Origin: Ferruginibacter sp.
Lineage (GTDB): Bacteria; Bacteroidota; Bacteroidia; Chitinophagales; Chitinophagaceae
Direction of reading: 5' to 3'
Length of the DNA stretch: 64,000 bases
Assembly (NCBI GenBank): GCA_025963635.1
Contig: JAOQAK010000075.1
Coordinates: 62,001-126,000 of the forward strand
Shown: positions 42,578 through 51,581 of the stretch, one piece after another
Layout: every line of letters begins with the position of its first letter
How positions within the stretch are numbered: position 1 is the stretch's first letter
Program-made: the position numbers and the translations under genes
Notes under the pieces: model-generated
Database searches by the model: none
What the model was told of the DNA's origin: nothing
What the model saw: the letters and a program-made list of their open reading frames with translations, nothing else

Positions 42578-44923
42578 TTATTTTTTTATTTCATTGATAG
42601 TGACCTGCGGCGACAAAACCTTGTTACACTTTTCAGTTACCATCTCCTTTGCCAATTCGAAAGTGGCCATTTGCCTTATATCAGCAGATGAAGCGGCTGC
42701 CTTAATCGTGTACTTGCCCGCTTCCGCGACCCATGAGGAACTATTGGTATCAAAAGATGCAAGGTCGCCTGCGTTGATTACAAACTGAAGCGTTTGCTTT
42801 TTGCCTGGCTCCAATAAAGCAGTTTTGGCAAAGGCTTTTAGCTCTTCTGATGGTTTGTCGAGTTTTTTAGCCGGCGCACTGATATATAACTGAACCACTT
42901 CCTTTCCCGCTTTATTGCCGGTATTGGTGATATCAACGGAAGCGGTGATCTTTCCATTGAAAGTGGATGAACTCAACCTGAGGTTATCATATTTAAAATT
43001 TGTATAGCTCAATCCAAAACCGAACGGATAGGCCGGCTTTACATCAAAACTATTGTAATAGCGATATCCAACGTAAATGCCCTCTTCATAGGTAACCTCA
43101 GCAGGCACCTGCTTCATCCCGAACATGCCTTTTTCAGCCCTTTCAGGAAATTCTTTGCCCGGGAAATTTTTTGCAGACGGAACATCTTTATAATCTGCAG
43201 GAAATGTTGTTGCCAGTTTACCAGACGGATTAACCTTGCCACTTAATATATCAGTGATCGCATTGCCCCCTTCCAGTCCGGGCTGCCATGCCAATACAAT
43301 AGCGTCTGCAGCATCACCCCATTGTGCAACATCAATTACACCGCCAATATTGAGCACTACCACCACTTTTTTATTTTTTGCGTGAAATGATTCTGCTACG
43401 GTTTTTATCAGCGCTTGCTCGGTCTCGTCGAGGTAATAATCTCCCGGCAATTTTCTGTCTTTACCTTCCCCGGCATTTCTCCCAACAGCAATTACCGCAA
43501 TTGCCGATTCTTTCGCCTTCTGAACAATTTTGTTACGATCTAAAGGGAGTTCAACAATAGGCGGAGTTGGATTCATGAATTCTTCAAAAAAACCTTTTTT
43601 AGGATGTTTTATTTTTTCTGCTTTAAGATAGTCGCTGTAAATATGCTGCAGATCTGCATTCACCTGGAACCCGGCCCCGGTCAATCCCTGAATAAGCGAA
43701 ACGGTATATCCCTTATTTACATCGCCACTGCCTGTGCCCCCTGCAATTAACTCGTAGCCATTTATCCCAAAAACAGCAATGCTTTTAATATCTTTTCCAA
43801 AAGGCAGTGCATTACCATTATTTTTCAACAACACCATTCCTTCTGTTGCTGCGGTACGGGAAACCGCCGCATGTTTAGCCAGGTCGGGTTTATTAGAAAA
43901 TTTATACCCTTTAAAGGTGGGCGACTGTACAATAATTTCAAGTATCCTTGCTACATTTTCATCCAGCACCCGAACGTTTAATGAATCATGCTGAGCAGCT
44001 TCAATAATTCGCTGTGACTGCGCTTTTGTTCCGGGCATTATAAGATCGTTGCCTGCTTTCATTTGGTCAACCGGATTTTTGCCTCCAAACCAATCCGTCA
44101 TCACAAAACCTTTGAAGCCCCATTCCTTTCTTAAAATCGTTGTCAGCAAATCATAATCTTCGGATGTATACGTTCCATTGATCAGGTTATAAGAACTCAT
44201 TACTGTCCATGGTTGTGATTTTTTTACAGCGATCTGGAAGCCCTTTAAATAGATTTCCCGCAGGGCCCTTTCGCTCACAATACTATTTACAGAGTTGCGG
44301 TTTGTTTCCTGGTTATTGGCGGCAAAATGTTTAATGGAAGTACCCACCCCGTTTGATTCAATACCATTTACAATAGCGGCAGCTATGTAGCCCGACACAA
44401 CGGGGTCCTCAGAATAATATTCAAAATTTCTTCCCCCTAATGGATTGCGATGGATGTTGAGGGCCGGCGCCAGCAAAATATCCACGCCATATTCATGCAC
44501 TTCATTGCCAAAAGCTGCGCCTACCTTCTTTACGAGCGCAGTGTCCCAGGAAGAAGCAAGCAGTGTTGCTACCGGAAATGCAGTAGCATAGAATGATTTA
44601 CTGCTGTCATTGTTTCTGAAAGGTGAAATTCGTAAACCCGCCGGTCCATCTGCCACAACGATCGAAGGAATTCCCAAACGCGGAATGGCAAACGTGGTTC
44701 CGGCAGCACCAGGCACTATTTCCTGCGTTTGCCCGATAACAGGGCCGCCCGGCGGATTTAATCCCGGCATCTTAAAACCATTGCCTACACAAAGCTTGGC
44801 CTTTTCTTCAAGCGTCATTGCAGCAATCACTTCCTTCATTGAATTTTTGCCCAGCTGTGGAGTTTGTGCAAAGGCGCCCATAAATAAATTAATCGAAATA
44901 AAAAATAAATAAACATTTTTCAT
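42578..44923 (-). CDS. GH3 family beta-glucosidase-like glycoside hydrolase
   Basis: A 781-residue exported enzyme. A signal peptide of about 19 residues ends in GAFAQ. The GH3 N-terminal TIM barrel has the KHFAANNQE block and the catalytic nucleophile Asp277 in FVMTDWFGG. The GH3 C-terminal alpha/beta sandwich follows (NAGEGKDRKLPGDYYLDE), and a fibronectin-III-like domain closes the protein. The three-domain layout is that of BglX-type beta-glucosidases and beta-xylosidases, acting on oligosaccharides in the periplasm. A divergently transcribed NrtR-type regulator with a candidate operator faces it, so sugar-controlled expression is likely. Confidence 0.93.
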   Translation of the reverse strand: MKNVYLFFISINLFMGAFAQTPQLGKNSMKEVIAAMTLEEKAKLCVGNGFKMPGLNPPGGPVIGQTQEIVPGAAGTTFAIPRLGIPSIVVADGPAGLRISPFRNNDSSKSFYATAFPVATLLASSWDTALVKKVGAAFGNEVHEYGVDILLAPALNIHRNPLGGRNFEYYSEDPVVSGYIAAAIVNGIESNGVGTSIKHFAANNQETNRNSVNSIVSERALREIYLKGFQIAVKKSQPWTVMSSYNLINGTYTSEDYDLLTTILRKEWGFKGFVMTDWFGGKNPVDQMKAGNDLIMPGTKAQSQRIIEAAQHDSLNVRVLDENVARILEIIVQSPTFKGYKFSNKPDLAKHAAVSRTAATEGMVLLKNNGNALPFGKDIKSIAVFGINGYELIAGGTGSGDVNKGYTVSLIQGLTGAGFQVNADLQHIYSDYLKAEKIKHPKKGFFEEFMNPTPPIVELPLDRNKIVQKAKESAIAVIAVGRNAGEGKDRKLPGDYYLDETEQALIKTVAESFHAKNKKVVVVLNIGGVIDVAQWGDAADAIVLAWQPGLEGGNAITDILSGKVNPSGKLATTFPADYKDVPSAKNFPGKEFPERAEKGMFGMKQVPAEVTYEEGIYVGYRYYNSFDVKPAYPFGFGLSYTNFKYDNLRLSSSTFNGKITASVDITNTGNKAGKEVVQLYISAPAKKLDKPSEELKAFAKTALLEPGKKQTLQFVINAGDLASFDTNSSSWVAEAGKYTIKAAASSADIRQMATFELAKEMVTEKCNKVLSPQVTINEIKK

Positions 44924-45099
44924 ACAACAAATACGTTTGTTTAAATAATGATGGTAAATAATTTTTCAGGCTACATAGCATCGATAGAGGAGAAATGTCG
45001 AATCAAAAGACCAGCTTTTTCCCTGGTCCATTTTGCGCTGCAATTATTAATGCGACCACGCATTGAAAAAAAAATAATCTTTTCATTCCGGAAGCTTTC

Positions 45100-45134
45100 G
45101 TTTATCATTGCGTTAACGTGACACAATGATAAAC
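45100..45134. promoter_or_regulatory. Candidate operator between the GH3 gene and its regulator
   Basis: GTTTATCATTG (45100-45110) and CAATGATAAAC (45124-45134) are exact inverted copies around a 13-base spacer that itself contains the palindrome CGTTAACG. Just downstream, GCGAAC occurs twice (45142-45147 and 45171-45176). The site lies in the divergent intergenic region, the expected place for autoregulated control of both genes. Confidence 0.6.
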
Positions 45135-45194
45135 TTTTTTTGCGAACGAACATAATTTTATTTTTAGTATGCGAACAGCAAATTACTTTTATAT

Positions 45195-45965
45195 ATGAGC
45201 TATGATAAAGAGATAAGAAACCATTACCTGAAGGGGCATGAACAGTACCTGCGCCATCTTTCGGTAGACTGCGTCATTTTTGGGTTTCATAATAACGAGT
45301 TGAAGGTGCTGCTCCTCAACGCGATATACGCCGGCTTATGGGCTTTACCAGGCGGATTTATTTTAAAAGAGGAACATATGGATGAAGCCGCAAAACGCAT
45401 TTTAAAACAACGCACCGGTTTGAACGATATTTATATGCAGCAATTCTATGTGTTCAGCGAACCCGAACGGTCATCTAAAAAAGTAAATGAGCAATTTCTG
45501 CAAAATGTAGGCGTAACTGCTGAAGAAAGCTGGATGTTTGAACGGTTTATTACAATAGGCTATACTGCGCTCGTGGATTTTTCAAAAGTACAGCCCGTAG
45601 CCGATGTATTTTCCTCCGCCTGTGAGTGGTTCAACATACACGAGATACCCGAATTATTGCTCGATCATAGAGAGATCCTGGGCAAAGCGCTTGGAAATTT
45701 GCAGTTGCAATTAAATTATCACCCGGTGGGATATAATCTTTTACCCACAAAATTTACCATGCCCGAATTGCAAAAATTATACGAAACAATCCTTGACAGG
45801 CAACTGGACCGTAGAAATTTTCAGCGCAAGATCGTGAGTACCGGAATTGTAAAAAGATTGAACGAAACAAAAAAAGGAGTTGCCCATAAAGCGCCGTATT
45901 ATTATAAGTTCGACTTACGCAAATATCAAAAAGCGCTCAAAGGAGGGATGGGATTCGAATTGTAG
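45195..45965 (+). CDS. NrtR-like Nudix-fold transcriptional regulator
   Basis: A 256-residue protein. The N-terminal ~150 residues are a Nudix domain (SVDCVIFGF, WALPGGFILKEEHMDEAA), but the Nudix box REUxEE positions read RILKQR, so the metal-binding glutamates are missing and hydrolysis is unlikely. The C-terminal ~85 residues (FTMPELQKLYETI, FQRKIVSTGIVK) form a winged-helix DNA-binding domain. This is the NrtR-type architecture used in Bacteroidota as sugar-responsive regulators such as AraR-like proteins. Divergent placement to the GH3 gene suggests control by a sugar or sugar phosphate. The ATG at 45195 follows a TACTTTTA box (45184-45191) almost directly. Confidence 0.88.
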   Translation: MSYDKEIRNHYLKGHEQYLRHLSVDCVIFGFHNNELKVLLLNAIYAGLWALPGGFILKEEHMDEAAKRILKQRTGLNDIYMQQFYVFSEPERSSKKVNEQFLQNVGVTAEESWMFERFITIGYTALVDFSKVQPVADVFSSACEWFNIHEIPELLLDHREILGKALGNLQLQLNYHPVGYNLLPTKFTMPELQKLYETILDRQLDRRNFQRKIVSTGIVKRLNETKKGVAHKAPYYYKFDLRKYQKALKGGMGFEL

Positions 45966-46142
45966 GCTTCGTGAAGGGCGAATGGTCAATGGTGAAATAT
46001 TCGCCGATCGCAACCGGCAATTCATGTATTAGAGCAGGCTGTATAATTTATAATTTTGACATAACACTGCTGGCTTAAATCTATTACATTGCAATACCTT
46101 TTCAATTCGTGTAATTCCTGTTTCAAATTCGTACAATAAACT

Positions 46143-47162
46143 ATGAATCGAAAAAACTTCCTCGCCTCCATCATACCACTCGCCGCCAGCTTTCCTGTTT
46201 TGGAAAAATCACACCCAACAAATGAGCCGGGAGCCGCTGTTGTTATTCCCCCCTATTTGAAGAAAGGCGATAACATTGGTATTACTTGTCCTGCCGGCTA
46301 TATCACCGCGGAAGAAATTGAACCATCTCTTATCAAACTGTCTGAATGGGGTTTTATAACTGTGTTGGGCAAAACCGTAGGTAAAAAAGACTTCACCTAT
46401 GGCGGTACCGATGAAGAGCGGCTGAATGATTTTCAACAAATGCTGGACGATAAAAACATCCGGGCTATTTTGTGTGCAAGGGGTGGATATGGCGCTGTAA
46501 GGATCATCGATAAAATTGATTTCCGCCAGTTTGTGCTCCATCCAAAATGGATCATTGGTTTTAGTGACATTACGGTAATGCATAGCCACCTAAACCGGAA
46601 TTACAACATCGCTTCCATACATTCTAAAATGTGCAATAGCTTCCCTGCAGACTGGAGTCTGGCCGAACCGGTACAAAAAGAAACCATTGAAAGCATACAA
46701 AAATGCCTGTCGGGTGAAAAAATGAACTATACTGCAGTTCCCAACTCAAATAATAAAATGGGGATTGCATCCGGTGCATTGGTAGGAGGTAATTTAAAAA
46801 CGATCGAATCTTTAGCGGGCAGCAGCAGCGACCTGGTGACGAAAAACAAGATCTTATTTGTGGAAGACACCGGTGAATACCTGTACAGTATCGACCGGAT
46901 GTTTTGGAATCTTAAACGATCCGGTAAACTGGATAAACTGAGTGGCCTGATGGTAGGTGGGTTTAAAATTAAAAAGGATGATGAAGGAGAAGCATTTGGA
47001 AAAACACTTGAAGAAATTGTGTTGGAGAAAGTAACGGAATATCATTATCCCGTGTGCTTTGATTTCCCGGTAGGCCACCAGAAAAATAATTTCGCTTTGA
47101 AATGTGGCATAAAGCACCGGCTTACTGTACAACCGGATGCGTGCACCTTAACTGAAATATAA
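46143..47162 (+). CDS. S66 family LD-carboxypeptidase, exported paralog
   Basis: A 339-residue serine peptidase of the LdcA/MccF family. An N-terminal MNRKNFLASIIPLAASF export-type signal is present. Nucleophile Ser141 is in GFSDIT. The Glu is probably in VEDTGEYLYSIDRM and the His in FPVGHQKNN, so the triad appears intact. LD-carboxypeptidases remove the terminal D-Ala from muropeptide tetrapeptides. It overlaps the start of the second S66 gene by one base (TAATG), so the two are translationally coupled. Unlike the neighbour it has a signal-like leader. Confidence 0.9.
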   Translation: MNRKNFLASIIPLAASFPVLEKSHPTNEPGAAVVIPPYLKKGDNIGITCPAGYITAEEIEPSLIKLSEWGFITVLGKTVGKKDFTYGGTDEERLNDFQQMLDDKNIRAILCARGGYGAVRIIDKIDFRQFVLHPKWIIGFSDITVMHSHLNRNYNIASIHSKMCNSFPADWSLAEPVQKETIESIQKCLSGEKMNYTAVPNSNNKMGIASGALVGGNLKTIESLAGSSSDLVTKNKILFVEDTGEYLYSIDRMFWNLKRSGKLDKLSGLMVGGFKIKKDDEGEAFGKTLEEIVLEKVTEYHYPVCFDFPVGHQKNNFALKCGIKHRLTVQPDACTLTEI

Positions 47163-48067
47163 TGACAAAAATTCCTCCTTACTTAAAAAAAGGCGATATC
47201 ATTGGACTTACCTGCCCTGCGGGATACATGGCAAAAGAAAAAGCCCAGACCTGCATTGATACTTTACAGCAATGGGGCTTTGAAGTGATGGTAGGCAAAA
47301 CACTTGGCAGCAGTTCCGATAATTATTTTTCAGGCACTGATGAAGAACGCCTGGATGAATTACAGGCCATGCTGGATGATGACAGCATCAAAGCCATACT
47401 TTGCGGCCGCGGAGGTTACGGCGTTGGAAGGATCATAGACCAGCTCGACTTCAGCCGATTTAAAAAGAAGCCGAAATGGATCATTGGATACAGTGATATT
47501 ACTGTTTTACACGCACATATTTATTCAAATTATAAAATTGCTTCCATTCATTCGCCCATGGCGGCGGCTTTTAATGACGGAGAAAACGAATACATCACCT
47601 CCTTATACAAGGCAATCACCGGCAAAAAAGCCCGTTATAAATGTGGACCGCACCCTTTTAATCACCCGGGAACTGTTACCGGCGAATTGGTGGGTGGTAA
47701 CCTTTCACTTTTAGTTCATCTTATAGGAACGCCTTCAGACATCAAAACAAAAAATAAAATTTTATTCCTTGAAGATATCGGTGAATATCTCTACAGCACC
47801 GACCGGATGTTGTATCAACTAAAACGAAGCGGCAAGCTGGATTCATTGGCTGGCCTGGTGATCGGCAGGTTTACCGATGTTAAGGATACCGAACGGCCCT
47901 TTGGAAAAAGCGTTGAAGAAGTGATCCATGATGTGGTGAAGGAGTATGAATACCCAACCTGTTTTAATTTTCCCGTGAGTCATGATAAGGAAAATTATGC
48001 TTTAAAAGTCGGTGCTATTTACCAGTTGAAGTTGGGAAAGAAGATGGTGCAACTTATTGAACAATAA
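47162..48067 (+). CDS. S66 family LD-carboxypeptidase, cytoplasmic paralog
   Basis: A 301-residue paralog of the preceding protein, closely similar along its whole length (ITCPAGYITAEE versus LTCPAGYMAKEK; GRGGYGVGRIIDQLDF). It lacks the N-terminal export signal. The triad is retained, with Ser111 in GYSDIT, Glu in LEDIGEYLYSTDRM and His in FPVSHDKEN. The TAATG overlap with the upstream stop shows coupling. The pair probably arose by tandem duplication and serves two compartments in peptidoglycan recycling. Confidence 0.9.
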   Translation: MTKIPPYLKKGDIIGLTCPAGYMAKEKAQTCIDTLQQWGFEVMVGKTLGSSSDNYFSGTDEERLDELQAMLDDDSIKAILCGRGGYGVGRIIDQLDFSRFKKKPKWIIGYSDITVLHAHIYSNYKIASIHSPMAAAFNDGENEYITSLYKAITGKKARYKCGPHPFNHPGTVTGELVGGNLSLLVHLIGTPSDIKTKNKILFLEDIGEYLYSTDRMLYQLKRSGKLDSLAGLVIGRFTDVKDTERPFGKSVEEVIHDVVKEYEYPTCFNFPVSHDKENYALKVGAIYQLKLGKKMVQLIEQ

Positions 48068-48104
48068 AATAGGCATTTTATGTAAACGACATACAATTCG
48101 CGAC

Positions 48105-48145
48105 ATCCCCGGTGAGTCACTCCCAAAGAGTGGCTCACCGGGGAT
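48105..48145 (+). terminator. Long hairpin downstream of the S66 operon
   Basis: ATCCCCGGTGAGTCACTC and GAGTGGCTCACCGGGGAT form an 18-bp stem with one mismatched region and a 5-nt loop, followed by TTCATTTC. It lies 37 bases past the second S66 stop. It is a terminator or a mobile palindrome; the T-run is poor. Confidence 0.5.
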
Positions 48146-48339
48146 TTCATTTCTGACAATTCACGCTCAGTTGCGACCATACAGGTAAGTCGAACAAATA
48201 TTTCAAAATTTAATTTCCTTCACTCGGATTATTCAACCCGCGTTGGGGTTGGGGAATGCATCCTCAAATCCATTGGTTTCACCAACGGCTATTCATATTG
48301 AAGCCCTTCAGGCTTGGCAGAATCCGATGCGATCATTAT

Positions 48340-48661
48340 TGGTCGGGAGGGCAATAATTGCCTGCTGAATAGGAAACTGTTTAAAACGAAAAGTACTACA
48401 ACCATACGAGCCGAACAGCCGATGAACAAAACGCTTCAATCCCCGTGAGCCGCTGTTGTGTCTCTGACCAACAGCGAAACTTCCGTTATAAATCAACTCG
48501 AATGCGGGTGTTGGTCAGGAGATGCAACAACGGCAGGCTCAATAGGTAATGGTATATTGAATAAAGTGGTTGTAATCATAAGACACACAGCCGAAGAATA
48601 AACAATCCCATCCCGTCAGCCGCTGTTGTGTCTCTGACCAACAGCGAAACTTCCGTTATAA
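48340..48661. repeat. Two degenerate ~160-bp tandem units with an exact 44-bp core
   Basis: A 44-base core is repeated exactly at 48448-48491 and 48618-48661. It begins AGCCGCTGTTGTGTCTCTGA, ends TTCCGTTATAA, and contains the palindrome GCTGTTG...CAACAGC. The sequence before each core is also related (TTGGTCGGGAG versus TTGGTCAGGAG; GAATAGGAAACTG versus CAATAGGTAATGG). A further relative (GTTGTTCAGAGATGCAACGA) occurs at 49065-49084. No coding function is seen. Confidence 0.75.
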
Positions 48662-48730
48662 GGCACGCCGAATCTAAAAAAACTTACGGGATAATCATTC
48701 TTTAGCACTGTAAAAAAAGTAGCAGCTTTT

Positions 48731-48898
48731 CTGTAAATAGTGTAAACAGAATGGGTGTAAACATTTTTTTGTTTACACAGGTTTTGTTTACAAAAGTGTA
48801 AACAGAATGCTTGTAAACACTTTTTTGTTTACACATGTTTTGTTTACACCTCTGTAAACAAGATTGCATTTTTTTACTTTTTGTTTACACATGTAAAT
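48731..48898. repeat. Array of ~10 TGTAAAC/GTTTACA boxes in both orientations
   Basis: Within about 165 bases the motif (G)TGTAAAC or its complement GTTTACA(C) occurs about ten times, starting near 48741, 48755, 48770, 48784, 48796, 48811, 48827, 48841, 48852 and 48882, with TGTAAAT variants at both edges. Neighbouring copies can pair into hairpins such as GTGTAAAC-ATTTTTTT-GTTTACAC. Iteron-like binding sites for a DNA-binding protein are one reading; nested terminator-like hairpins are another. No gene recognisably depends on it. Confidence 0.7.
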
Positions 48899-49186
48899 TC
48901 ATACTTCATTTTTACTATGCGTTAAAAACTAAGATGGGCTGTAATGAAGTACAGCAAAGGTTTTACAAGTTTATTCACCGTAAAAGGAGAGGAAAATTTT
49001 TGGGTGCGTTCATAGGGAAATTTGCCTCGTACAGGCGATCAAAAAACCAATTTATTCAACAGTCGTTGTTCAGAGATGCAACGATACCCTGCTGAATAAA
49101 ATATAATTTTGAAGTGGAGTAGTATTTTCAAGCAACGCTTTTTAACAGGTCAGAGGTTGCGAAATATCTTACTTTGCGGGAAGTAC

Positions 49187-49288
49187 TAGTGTTATGTTAA
49201 ACGTGAATTGTGAATGGTGAATGGTCAATAATTCACGATTGACCATTCACGAATCAAACCGTCACATTACACTTAACATAGCACTAGA
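49187..49288. repeat. ~100-bp imperfect hairpin repeat overlapping the PPTase stop codon
   Basis: The outer arms CTAGTGTTATGTTAA and TTAACATAGCACTAG are near-exact complements. Inside are GTGAATGGTGAATGGTCAAT and its counterpart ATTGACCATTCAC. The right arm includes the stop codon of the PPTase gene. It is the same type of GAATGGTCAAT reiteration seen at 45966-46005 and 51535-51580. Confidence 0.75.
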
Positions 49289-49928
49289 TGTGGCTTACCA
49301 CCCAGGAAATACAATTTTTATTAAAGAATAAAAGGTTCACCGGCAAATCAATTTCTACGTCCCGTGCTATGATGCATTGGGCAACTCCTTCATTGTCGTT
49401 TACGCTGAGGGCGTGAATTTGGAGGTGCTTCCTGAAATCAACTTCAGCGGCTCCCTGCCATTTGAAAAGAGATTCCTTAATGCTCCATGCGGCGGTCAAT
49501 AATTTTTCACAAAAAATTGAGTACGGGAAATAGGGCACCTCTTCCAACAACTGTTGTTCAATGGCCGATAGAAATTTGTGTTTTACTTTTTCTGCCTTAC
49601 CGGCAATGAGTTCAACATCCACCCCAACCCTGTATTGCGTGCTTACGATTACAGCAGCGTAATCGCCGCAATGGGATATAGAGAAATGATAGGCTTCATT
49701 TTCCAAAAAAGGCTTTTTAGTATCTGCGATCCGTATTAAGTCGTAGGGGAAGCCGGGGAATAACTCCTTTAATAAGTAGCGGCCTGCGAGGTGCTGAAGT
49801 CTTTTATGCGGATGCGATATTTCCCGCTGAACGGGTACCATGGCTAGAAAAAATGCTTCCGGTTCTGCGATGTGCCAAACGCCTAATTTTGTTGAGGCGT
49901 TGATATTATGTTGATAAACCATCGGCAT
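49284..49928 (-). CDS. 4'-phosphopantetheinyl transferase (Sfp type)
   Basis: A 214-residue protein with the Sfp-type motifs: the substrate-binding HFSISHCGDYAAV, the Mg-binding VGVDVELI, and WSIKESLFKW. It transfers phosphopantetheine from CoA to carrier proteins of fatty-acid, polyketide or lysine-type pathways. No other acpS-like gene is in view, so it may serve the housekeeping ACP or secondary metabolism. The start was set at the ATG at 49928 (MPMVYQHNIN); upstream codons to a TTG at 49982 do not look like the family. Divergent to dcd. Confidence 0.88.
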   Translation of the reverse strand: MPMVYQHNINASTKLGVWHIAEPEAFFLAMVPVQREISHPHKRLQHLAGRYLLKELFPGFPYDLIRIADTKKPFLENEAYHFSISHCGDYAAVIVSTQYRVGVDVELIAGKAEKVKHKFLSAIEQQLLEEVPYFPYSIFCEKLLTAAWSIKESLFKWQGAAEVDFRKHLQIHALSVNDNEGVAQCIIARDVEIDLPVNLLFFNKNCISWVVSHI

Positions 49929-50076
49929 GAAACGATCCCGGATTTTTTGATTGTAGATTTTTGAATGAATATTTGCAAACAAATTGCTTAATGTGCAATT
50001 TGTTAATTTGATAATCTGCTAATTTACGGATTAGAAACCTAACCAACCAACTATCAACCATCAACCAATAACAATC

Positions 50077-50613
50077 ATGATCCTGAGCGACACAAGAATT
50101 TTAGAAGAGATAGAAAATGGAACCATAAAGATAGTTCCGTACAACAGGGAATGCCTGGGCAGTAATAGTTACGATGTGCACCTGGGCAAATTTCTTGCTA
50201 CCTATACCAATAAAGAACTGGATGCAAAAAAACATAATACCATTGAACATTTTGAAATACCGGAAGAAGGAATTGTACTGCTGCCGCATGCCTTCTATTT
50301 AGGCGTTACGGAAGAATATACCGAAACGCATGCACATGTGCCTTTTCTCGAAGGCAAATCCAGCACAGGCAGGCTAGGGATTGATATTCACGCCACTGCC
50401 GGTAAAGGTGATGTTGGATTTTGCGGAAACTGGACACTCGAAATTTCGGTAAAACAACCTGTAAGAGTGTATGCGGGTATGCCAATCGGGCAATTGATCT
50501 ATTTTCCTGTAGATGGTGAGATACTGGTGAAATACAACCAAAAGAAAAGTGCCAAGTACAGCGGGCAGCCAAATAAACCGGTAGAGAGTATGATGTGGAA
50601 AAATTCATTCTAA
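50077..50613 (+). CDS. dcd: dCTP deaminase
   Basis: A 178-residue, full-length dUTPase-superfamily enzyme. The motifs GSNSYDVHLG and LEGKSSTGRLGIDIHATAG are present, the latter holding the conserved Ser/Arg and the dUTPase-like motif, and FCGNWTLEI follows. It deaminates dCTP to dUTP, the first step toward dTMP. A bifunctional dCTP deaminase/dUTPase is possible, but Gram-negative-style monofunctional Dcd is the default. It is preceded by an AACCAACCAACTATCAACC repeat. Confidence 0.95.
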   Translation: MILSDTRILEEIENGTIKIVPYNRECLGSNSYDVHLGKFLATYTNKELDAKKHNTIEHFEIPEEGIVLLPHAFYLGVTEEYTETHAHVPFLEGKSSTGRLGIDIHATAGKGDVGFCGNWTLEISVKQPVRVYAGMPIGQLIYFPVDGEILVKYNQKKSAKYSGQPNKPVESMMWKNSF

Positions 50614-50689
50614 TAGATAATCACCCGCTCAATTAATTTTGTTGCATCCCGCTTCGAAAAATAAACAGGTGCAAATGCTCTAAAACAAA

Positions 50690-50724
50690 GGCAGGATTGT
50701 CGGTCATTCACCGTCCATCCTGCC
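50690..50724. terminator. Bidirectional terminator between dcd and the VOC gene
   Basis: GGCAGGAT and ATCCTGCC close a stem further extended by CGG/CCG pairing. CAAAG lies before it and CTTTAG after. It sits between two convergent genes. Confidence 0.6.
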
Positions 50725-50748
50725 CTTTAGTTAAAAATCCAGCACCTT

Positions 50749-51252
50749 TCAAGCGTGACCATTGTAAGCCTTTTCAAAAGCGGCAATATCCAGCTTCTTC
50801 ATTTGAAGCATCACTTTCATAACGCTTTGTGATTTTTTCGGATCAGGATCCATCAGCATTTCTGGTAATACTTTTGGAACAACCTGCCAGGATAACCCAT
50901 ATTTATCTTTTAGCCAACCACACATCTTTGCTTTTTCGTCTCCGCCTTCGCCGAGTTTTTTCCAGTAGTAATCCACTTCCTGCTGGTTATCGCAATTCAC
51001 AATAAATGAAATTGCTTCGGTAAATTTGAAGTGCGGACCACCATTCAGCGCTACGAAGGGCTGGCCTTCCAGCCAAAACTCCACTGTTAATACGGTTCCT
51101 TCCGGCATTCCGTGAACTTCAAAGCCTTCTTTACCATAGCGGGAAATTCTACCGATTTTTGAATTATGAAACACCGAAGTGTAAAAATTTGCCGCCTCTT
51201 CAGCCTGTTTATCAAACCAAAGATTGGATGTGATTTTTTGCATTGTTGCCAT
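50749..51252 (-). CDS. VOC family protein (PhnB/YjdN-like glyoxalase fold)
   Basis: A 167-residue protein of the PhnB-like group once annotated as 3-demethylubiquinone-9 methyltransferase domain. It shows ITSNLWFDKQAEEAANFY at the start, the FVALNGGPHFKF segment and GWLKDKYGLSWQVVP near the end, which are typical of that group. The enzymatic role of the group is undefined; a methyltransferase function is not supported. It is transcribed alone. The region 51253-51581 downstream of its start holds no gene, only a GATTCACTATTCACCATTC repeat near 51540. Confidence 0.88.
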   Translation of the reverse strand: MATMQKITSNLWFDKQAEEAANFYTSVFHNSKIGRISRYGKEGFEVHGMPEGTVLTVEFWLEGQPFVALNGGPHFKFTEAISFIVNCDNQQEVDYYWKKLGEGGDEKAKMCGWLKDKYGLSWQVVPKVLPEMLMDPDPKKSQSVMKVMLQMKKLDIAAFEKAYNGHA

Positions 51253-51581
51253 AATCTTTCATTTTAATTTTTAATGATGGTTTTAAAGCAATTTAGAAAA
51301 CCTCGCTTTTTTGTATTATAAAATTACCTCAAATATGCATCCTGGTCGGATGGGAAACCCGACAAATTAAGGTGCATATTGCGACAATACCTGGCACTAT
51401 CAAACGGAACGGAGTAGTGTTATAATTGTAAGCATTAACGTGGAAGAAACCCGCATGGAAATCGTGCTAGAATCAGTGTGAACATAAGGAAGAAAATTAC
51501 GGATTGGTTATGATGATCTGGAATCCAGAAGCAAACTTCTCGATTCACTATTCACCATTCACGATCGTCACCATTCACCCT

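Noticed and set aside
48448..48661. CRISPR array from the two exact 44-bp repeats
   Set aside because: There are only two copies, the intervening DNA is itself a degenerate copy of flanking sequence, and no cas genes are present.
48835..49095. 86-residue frame after the TGTAAAC array
   Set aside because: Its first part is the translated repeat array and its end is a palindromic repeat relative; the middle has no recognisable domain.
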